From Paralithodes platypus (taxonomy: Eukaryota > Arthropoda > Malacostraca > Decapoda > Lithodidae), in NCBI GenBank assembly GCA_032716605.1, contig CM064539.1, positions 846,590 to 910,589 of the forward strand: 64,000 nt of DNA, in the 5' to 3' direction. The translations under genes were made by a program, and so were the position numbers. The notes under the pieces were generated by a model. That model saw only the letters and a program-made list of their open reading frames with translations, had not been told where the DNA came from and did no database searches. This document shows, piece after piece, positions 36,001 through 45,000 of the stretch (positions are counted from its first letter, which is position 1; the number at the start of each line of letters is the position of its first letter).

Positions 36001-39000
36001 GCTGGGACAAGCCCATTTGGCAAGACCCAACCCTGGTAAACAGGTCCAAGTCCTTTGGGGAAAAAAGACCCCACCCAAAATACCTGAGAACGCTCCGGGA
36101 GAGCGGAGGGAGGAGGGGGCGAAGCGGTGAAGGTCTCGCCGGCAGGAGAGCGGGCACCAGCAGGAAGGAAAAAGGTCAAGTGTGAGCAACCCAACAGAAC
36201 CCTATTAGAGGAAATAGGGAAGGGGAGGGAATCCAATACACACAGGACAATCGCCACTTTGGGTCGAGTCCTAGGACTTTTCAGGAGGTCCTGGGGGCCA
36301 CCTAGTATACTAGGAGGCACCTGTAGGGCGGAAACTAGGTACCGAAGAAGGACACAAGGAAGAGGAAACAGCCAAGCAGCTGTCGTCCAAGGAGTCCTGG
36401 CCAGGTACAATGAAAAAAGGTGGCAGAATAGGGCGCTGAAAACAAGGCAAGTGAAAAAGCAATGTGGCCTAGGCCTTGACAAGGTATAGGGCATGACATG
36501 TCGGCCGAGAGCAGGGAGGAGCCGGCATCACAGCACTGAAAAATGGGGGAAGCATTACCCACCAGTGGAGGTGAGACAGGCAATATGAGGCAGTATAGCC
36601 AAATCAGCCTGTAATACTCAGTAAGACAATATCCAGTAAGAAGCTAAGTAGCAAGTATATCAGGAAAGTCAAATAAAAACCACCCACACCGGAGACCCTC
36701 AACACCAGGGCTGGGACAAGCCCCTTAGCGAGGCCCAACCCTGGGAACAGGTCCAAACCAAATTTCGGGGAAATTTGTCCCATCCGAAATACCTGAGAAC
36801 CCTCTGTGAGAGTGGAGGGAGGAGGTGGCAAAGTGGCGGCGGCGTAGGGACAGCCGGCAGTAGAGCGGGCACCAGCTGGAAGGAAAAGGTCAAGTGTGAG
36901 CAACCCAACAGTACCCTATAAGTTTAAATAGGGGCGGGGAGGGAATCCAAAACACACAGGACATCGCCACTTTGGGTCGAGTCCTAGGACTTTTCAGGTG
37001 GTCCTTGGGTCCACCCAGTATACAAGGAGGCCACCTGTAGGGCGGGAACCAGGTACAGAAGGAGGACACAAGGAACAGGACAGAAGGGATAGGAAAAACA
37101 GCCAACCAGCCATTGTCCAAGAAGCCCTGTCCAGGTACATGAAATAGGGGGCAGAACAGGGCGCATAAACCAAGTCAAGTGAAAAAGCTATGTGGCCTAG
37201 GTCTTGACAAGGCACAGGGCACATCAAAAAGATAAAGGCGCTTGTAGGGCGGATTTAAAAAGATGAAGGAGCTGAGGACACCAGAAGCCCCTTGCATGTG
37301 TGGCGAAAAAACGTGAGTAAACACGAAAATCAAGTCAACTTGTCCAAGCATATCCTCCCTGTGAGCGGGGCCCCTATCGCGTACAGTTACCAGACATCCC
37401 CCCCCCCCCCCCCCCTTATAGTGATCAAGTAACCACAGGCAGGGGAAGAACAGAAACATGTAAAATGTAAGAAAAACAAGAATTAAACCGAGAGCTACGA
37501 GACCGAGACCTCCCAGTCAGTTGAGACAAAAGGAAGTCAGAAGGAAAGGACCTGTGTGGATCATTCCAACGGCGGGCAGCTCAAGGCAAAAAACCGATTA
37601 GCTTAAACACACAATATAATGAGAATTTTAACAAGAGCGTAGAAGACCAACCAGCAAGTCAGTAGAGACAAGAGGAAAACAGAAGGACAGGACTATGTGG
37701 CCCAATCCGACGGTGGTCAGCTCAAGTTAAAAAACACAGGCCTAGCCTAGTTACACAATTCACATAAAAGAGAAAACACTAGGGCAGCGTCAATCCCTGA
37801 GTGAAAAAACCTAGTAACAAAGCTAAACACTGCCCGAGAAGCCCCACAGTATCCACGAGCCACGTAGGCCCGGGGAAACGAAAAGGAACTGACAAAAGCG
37901 TGAACAGGCGAACGAAATACAAGACCACCAACTATGGACAGGTTTAATAACCAAGTCAAAAGGGCTAAAGGTCAGTTGAGACCAAAGCAGCATGTTTGTG
38001 AGAGAATAAAGGCTGTGTGGCCTATGCTCACACAAAAGCAGAATCCAGAGAAACCTCATGCTCAAGTCTTGTAAAACATCGACATGTAGTCATATGAAAA
38101 AACAATAAAACAAAAAGTCACAAAGGGAAAGAAACACAATGCATCCCGCGGGAAGCATCTCCCCCCCCCCCCCCCCCCCAAGTTACGTTAAGGGTAGTTA
38201 AAGTGAACATGAACCCGAAAGCGAGGGTAGAATCAACACACAACGACCGCTACGCGACGTCGCGGACCAAACACCCCCGAAGAAAACAATAAATAAACAC
38301 GTCTCCAGCACTACGCGCACACCCAGTAAACACGCCATAAATCCGCATAAAGTGCTGCCTACATCACTGAACATCCTTCTAAAACCTCAACAGCCTGAAA
38401 AGGCTCACACTCACTAATAGTTGAAGTGAAGGGGATGCAAAGCAGGCACTCGCGAAGCACAGACAAAAAAGGCGTGTGACATCGACGGTGGGCTGATACT
38501 TTGGCAGGTCCTGGCGCAGGCTCATAGAATATGGAGCATGGCTTAGAGGAGAGCAGCTAGATTAAATGGGTAACTATAACAATTCTTTCTCTCCTTTGCT
38601 TTCTCTTCCTTCTTAGTCGTCTCGGAGTGTGTACAACGTGCCTAGTAGTGAATTGAGGTGCAACTCTAGAGATTATTTGGTTACTTCGCGTGAGTACCGA
38701 TAAATCGGCCCGCTGTGGTAGCGGCTGAGATCATAAGCCCTACGTTGGAAACGTAGAGACTGCTACTAAATATATATATATATATGTGTGTGTGTGTCAA
38801 CATGAACTAAAACTAATAGTTGTTGTTGTTGTTGTTGTTGTTCCCCAAGCTGCCTGGCCGAACAGCCCCAAGGCCCCGAGCAATTCCAAGGCCATAACCG
38901 AGCGCCCCCACAGAACCCTCCCTGCCGACCACAATAAAGCCTGGGTGACCGAAGCCACTCCATGGCGAGGAGCTGAGGAGGGTGCGGAAACGCCCGGGAA

Positions 39001-42000
39001 ACCAAAGCACCACCCAGGACCCTGTGCCCCTCAGCAATTATGAAGAGAAAGTTGAGGGGCAAGGGAAAAAATGTGACGCTTTGGCTTCCAATCTTGGTAG
39101 ATTGGGAGGTCAATCCACGGAAAAGACGCCGTCACTTGAGATCTAGAAAATATATAAGTTAAAGGAACAGTCAGAGTAAGCTATGGGTATGGCAGAGATC
39201 GCTCAGTTCTCACTCTGATAGACCAGCCCATCACCACATGACTAGAACCCAATCCTTTCAGCATCAGCTAGGAAAGGCCCTAGAAAGCCGCCTTTGGCGG
39301 GGGGATAGCTCCCCTATTTCAACCCCTTTCGGGGTCGGGCACCCGCCGTCTAAAACTAATAGTTAACTATTACAGGAACCTTGACTTTCAAGTGTTCCCC
39401 CTCTTGTTATCTTACAATAACACACTTCTTATAATGTAAAACTTGAAGATATACGGACGAGTCGATATAATCAGTGCTGTTTATAACCAGTGCTATTTAT
39501 AACATTCTGAAGAAAAAATAGAACCAAGCACAGAAGAAGAAAAACATATTCATTATGCATATCTAATTGTAGAGATTTTGATTATATGACATCGAGAAAG
39601 TGCTTTGATTCGGGATAATATCTCCTTAGAATATATTCAACTCGGTAAAAGCTGCAACTAAGTTTAGGTTCAATTAGTTCAATACCATAACAGAATAGAT
39701 ATTAAACAGTGTTAATTATGATTATGATGGATTAAACAAGTGAGATTAGGTATAAGGTTTGGTAAATGAAAATATGGCAAGTTAGATTATATCAGGCTAG
39801 AATATATTGTAGTTAGTAAATAACATAATAAATAATATTACAGTATGACACTATGCAGGTAGCTCTGTACGAGGGACTTTGTACAGGCATATATCTATAC
39901 TCCGGGATTTCCCTAAATTTAGTTTTACTCTTGATGGTTTGCTCATGTGTTCGTTATATAATTTCAACTATTTCTTCAGATCGTGAGGAGTGGTTATTTC
40001 AAAGCCATAGTTTGCAATATTTTTTTTTACGGAATAGCATAATTTATATTATCATATATTTATATATTCTTCATTTTATCAACAACGGAAAAAACATTTA
40101 TTCTTTGAAGGATTATTCTAAATTGCTAATGCTAGTTTAACAATTCTGGTTAGCTTCGTTACATGCAATTCAAAAATGTATTACCGTTCAAATAAATATA
40201 GATAAATATAAATAAAATTATCATGCTGAGTCATGGGTGGAAAGTGTAAGGTGTTAAACCTTTGGGATCAGGTGGTACAAAGGGAGAGTCAGTAGGATGT
40301 GTGGGGGAGAGGGGAGGGCTCTCAGCGCCATATAAATATAGTGGTGACCTTTGAACTAGCTAAGGAATGTCACACCTACATTCAGGGGAATGTCCATGGG
40401 AAATGCTACCTGGAATTTCAAATCTATTGGGAAGAATATTTAGGAAATTTGCTGAAGTTGTACTCTACAAAAGAAGTAAATGAAATGTAGTGGAGTAAAA
40501 GTACAAGTAATTCTTCTAAATACTACTCAAGTTAGAGTAAAAGCACTGGACAAAAAATCTACTTTTTAAAAAGTAGATACTGAAAAATATACTTAAGTAC
40601 TGTACTGTACTTGAGTAAATGTACTTCATTACCTTTACACCCCTGAGTTTAGGTTAGGTTGTTTGGTTAGGTTGTTGTTGTTGTTGTTCCCTAAGCTGCC
40701 TGGCCGAACAGCCCCGGTTAGGTTAATACTCATACTAGGTCTCAGATACAAGATTCGTAGTAGCGGTCAGCCCATTGATTAAACTAAACCGCCCTCGCAG
40801 GTTGGACCTTACTGCCCACGAGTCTGGTTCTGTAAGGTCCAAATAGGCTAGCGGTCGCACCACTATCGACAGCACACATATAGTAATGGATGCACTATTT
40901 TGAGTATTCACACGCATTACCCATTAATTTTCTTCGTTACAAGTGGGTTTTACATTCACATTGTTGTTTGCCTGAACAATATTAACCTCGATAAGTAATC
41001 AGAGGTATTTAAATACGCCCGCTACTCATAGTGGGTGTGATATCACGCTAGTCATTCCTTCCAGCCAATCACAGACGCTTTCTTGACTGTGACAGGTATT
41101 TTTATCCATAGACTTTTTCAACCCCAATGGATAAATGCACTGAATTTCGGTGTGAGCATCCTAGGTTCGAATCCCTGGCCTGCCACATTTATTTGTTGTT
41201 TCATTAATTGAGTTTAGGAGTAAAGTCGGTTAGTGGAGGTAACATAATAATACTTCATGCCCTCCCCACCTATCGAGGTAAATATTATAATATTGTTGAG
41301 GCAAACAACATAATGTGAAGTTAAAAGCCACTTGTAACAAAGAATAATGATGGGAAATGCAAGTGAAAACTCAAAATAGTACGCCCCGTCACTTATGTGT
41401 GCTGTCAATAGTGGTACGCCCGATAACACCATTCTTACCGAAGGGCGTCCAGAAAATAACAAACCTGCCCTTACCCCTTCTGTACCGGCGATGTTTTATT
41501 TATCTTTATTCTAGCAATATTTTTACGATTTTTTGTAGTTTAAGAAGAATATGTACTGTATTATGTGGTAGTAAAAAGGGTTAGTGAGATAGTTCAAAGC
41601 CTGTTAATTACTGGAGGCCCTTTTTAAATACAATAAAATTGTCTAATATTAGCCAGAATAAAGTTAAAAAGACATCGCCAATACAGAAAGAGTTAAATTT
41701 GACCCTACCTGTACTGTACAGTCGGCCAAATAAGTGATGTCTCGGCACCAAGTATTATTTTCATCATGGTATCGGCACTGTATAAAACTTTATTTATTCA
41801 TTTCGAGTGAGATATACAAACATGTTCCTTCACTTTCCCACCCTATGCAACATCAGACAGACATTAATACAGCACAGAGCGAGGCAAACATAATGACAGG
41901 CGAGACATGACTTATTAGCGCCACCATACCTGTGCTGACTGTTGAGGTTTGAGCACCAGCCTCCCCTCTCCCGGCAAGAGCTCCAGGGAATCCAGGTTTT

Positions 42001-45000
42001 GTTTGGGGTTGAGGTGACGCAGGAACGGGGCCACTGACTTTTCACGATGAAGGAACACAACGGCGTAACCCTCCGCCAGGAAGTACTCCACCGATGCTGC
42101 CCCCCGGGTACCTGCGCTGAAGTTGTCTACGAATCTGTGGAGGACAGAGGGTATAATTCTAGCGGTGGCTCCAACTCTATTTGGGTATTAAAATTATTTC
42201 CGTTCATCTATTTATGTATGTATGTACAGTACAGCATGTATATACTCAGGCACATACCCCATTGCTGGGGGTGGCCGACACGAGACAGAGCCGGAACAGA
42301 AACAACATTTAAAAGTTCCTTTTCTCAGGGTTGGGGACCTCTTTCGCGTTCCCTCGCCCATTTCTCTGTCTTATTGGTTTCTGGTATTATAAACTGGGGA
42401 ATTTTTATTTTAACCCTCTCACGTTCTTGATGCAATTTTGAGCCTATTAGGGATACTTTAAAGCCTTTGTTACCATCAGGGGTATTTAGAAACCTTTACT
42501 TTAGTTACTTCAACCTCTGCAGTTGTCTTTGAGTTAGCTGTGGGCAGAAAACTAATTTTGGAGAGGTAATTATAAGAGTGAGAGAACTCTATTTAGTATT
42601 GCTAATCTGGCAACCTCTGCGTCACATGGTCGTGAGAGGGTTAAAATTATACAGTACTGTACTGTACTAGGTTAGGTTGTTAGGTGAATTATACAGTACT
42701 GTACTGTACTAGGTTAGGTTGTTAGGTGAATTATACAGTACTGTACTGTACTAGGTTAGGTTGTTAGGTGAATTATACAGTACTGTACTGTACTAGGTTA
42801 GGTTGTTAGGTGAATTATACAGTACTGTACTGTACTAGGTTAGGTTGTTAGGTGAATGATACAGTACTGTACTGTACTAGGTTAGGTTGTTAGGTGAATT
42901 ATACAGTACTGTACTGTACTAGGTTAGGTTGTTAGGTGAATTATACAGTACTGTACTGTACTAGGTTAGGTTTGTTAGGTGAATTATACAGTACTGTACT
43001 GTACTAGGTTAGGTTGTTAGGTGAATTATACAGTACTGTACTGTACTAGGTTAGGTTGTTAGGTGAATTATACAGTACTGTACTGTACTAGGTTAGGTTG
43101 TTAGGTGAATTATACAGTACTGTACTGTACTAGGTTAGGTTGTTAGGTGAATTATACAGTACTGTACTGTACTAGGTTAGGTTGTTAGGTGAATTATACA
43201 GTACTGTACTGTACTAGGTTAGGTTGTTAGGTGAATTGCACCAATTCTTAATATCACAAAACATGAAATATGAAGGAAAACTGGGGGGAAATAAAAAAAG
43301 AATCTATACTAAAAATTGAATTGGAGCCATTGCTAGAGTTTTACCGAACGGAGAATCACAGTTAGTTAGTTATGTAGAGCAGATTAAACAGACCACTGAA
43401 CGGAGAATCACAGTTAGTTAGTTATGTAGAGCAGATTAACCAGACCACTGAACGGAGAATGACAGTTAGTTAGTTATGTAGAGCAGATTAACCAGACCAC
43501 TGAACGGAGAATGACAGTTAGTTAGTTATGTAGAGCAGATTAACCAGACCACTGAACGGAGAATCACAGTTAGTTGTTATGTAGAGCAGATTAAACAGAC
43601 CACTGAACGGAGAATCACAGTTAGTTAGTTATGTAGAGCAGATTAAACAGACCACTGAACGGAGAATCACAGTTAGTTAGTTATGTAGAGCAGATTAAAC
43701 AGACCACTGAACGGAGAATCACAGTTAGTTAGTTATGTAGAGCAGATTAACCAGACCACTGAACGGAGAATCACAGTTAGTTAGTTATGTAGAGCAGATT
43801 AAACAGACCACTGAACGGAGAATCACAGTTAGTTAGTTATGTAGAGCAGATTAACCAGACCACCGAACGGAGAATCACAGTTAGTTAGTTATGTAGAGCA
43901 GATTAACCAGACCACCGAACGGAGAATCACAGTTAGTTAGTTATGTAGAGCAGATTAACCAGACCACCGAACGGAGAATCACAGTTAGTTAGTTATGTAG
44001 AGCAGATTAACCAGACCACCGAACGGAGAATCACAGTTAGTTAGTTATGTAGAGCAGATTAAACAGACCACTGAATGGAGAATGACAGTTAGTTAGTTAT
44101 GTAGAGCAGATTAACCAGACCACTGAACGGAGAATCACAGTTAGTTAGTTATGTAGAGCAGATTAAACAGACCACTGAACGGAGAATCACAGTTAGTTAG
44201 TTATGTAGAGCAGATTAACCAGACCACCGAACGGAGAATCACAGTGACGGCGATAAGGGGCCATGGATCTATCACTGTTTAGGACGACCATGACCACAGG
44301 GTGTCAATCCGGAGCAATTTGGTTTGAAGACTTGAAGGAATACAAAATAATAAACATGAAATAGCATTGTGTTGGTCATTTTATCATTCCCAAAGACACA
44401 ATTTCAACTATAAACCATAATTTTAGCTACATTTACAATAATTAAGGGGAGACTGACCGTTTGTTTGGTCTATTAATTCATTTATTCATATATATTTTTA
44501 GTTTCCTCCCTAGACCTCCATCAAGCTTAGAAAAACACTCCCTAGACCCCCCTTAAAGATAAATTTTTAAATTTATCAGTAGAAAAATTTCCCGGCCGAA
44601 GGTCGGTTCCTCTTAAAATTGCAGGCTCGCTTTCGCTCGCCAGGAAATAATCGACACCTAAATGGCACGAAAGGTCTTAAAAATTACAACGAAATGGGGC
44701 GAAAGGTGTTAAAATCGGCAAACTAATGGGCCGAACGTCTTGTAATCTCAAAACTAGTGGGGCTAAACATTAGGGAGAAGGGGGTCCAGAAAAACGGTCT
44801 GCCTCCCCTTAAGACTAAAAAGAATGGACTCAGTTTTCGTTTGACACCCTGCATGACCATACCATTACAAAGTACAGTACAGTACAGTCTGAAGGCTCTC
44901 GATAACGCGCTGTTCAATAACACGTTTTTGTTCTAACACAGAGTCACGGACCCATTAAATTCAAAAGCTCTATTCTACCACAAAACATTTATAATCTACC

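Larger units (their letters stand above)
30238..38770 (-). mobile_element. DIRS retrotransposon family C, full-length but decayed copy
   Basis: Both terminal repeats and the internal complementary region are present, so the copy is structurally complete (8533 bp). In element sense: 5' terminal repeat 38770-38470, degenerate leader and gag with internal repeats, RT remnant around 33640-33370, RNase H/DIRS extension remnant 33030-32290, recombinase remnant about 32280-31940, repeat-rich 3' region, internal complementary region 30740-30628 and 3' terminal repeat 30627-30238. It is inserted in an AT repeat inside the hAT element. A LINE fragment is nested at 34356-34659. Confidence 0.8.
30019..40645. 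mobile_element. Tol2-like hAT transposon remnant, expanded to 10.6 kb by nested elements
   Basis: The left end CAGGGGTGTAAAAAAGTACT and right end (inverse CAGGGGTGTAAAGGTAATGA) are flanked by a perfect 8-bp duplication AGTTTAGG (30011-30018, 40646-40653). Subterminal AAGTA/TACTT-rich motifs resemble Tol2-type hAT ends. Removing DIRS C (30238-38770) and the retroposon (38822-39349) leaves about 1.6 kb, with no hAT transposase recognisable in it. It lies in PPCS intron 2. Confidence 0.8.

Noticed and set aside
42648..44245. CRISPR array
   Set aside because: The units are contiguous tandem satellites without variable spacers and the DNA is eukaryotic.
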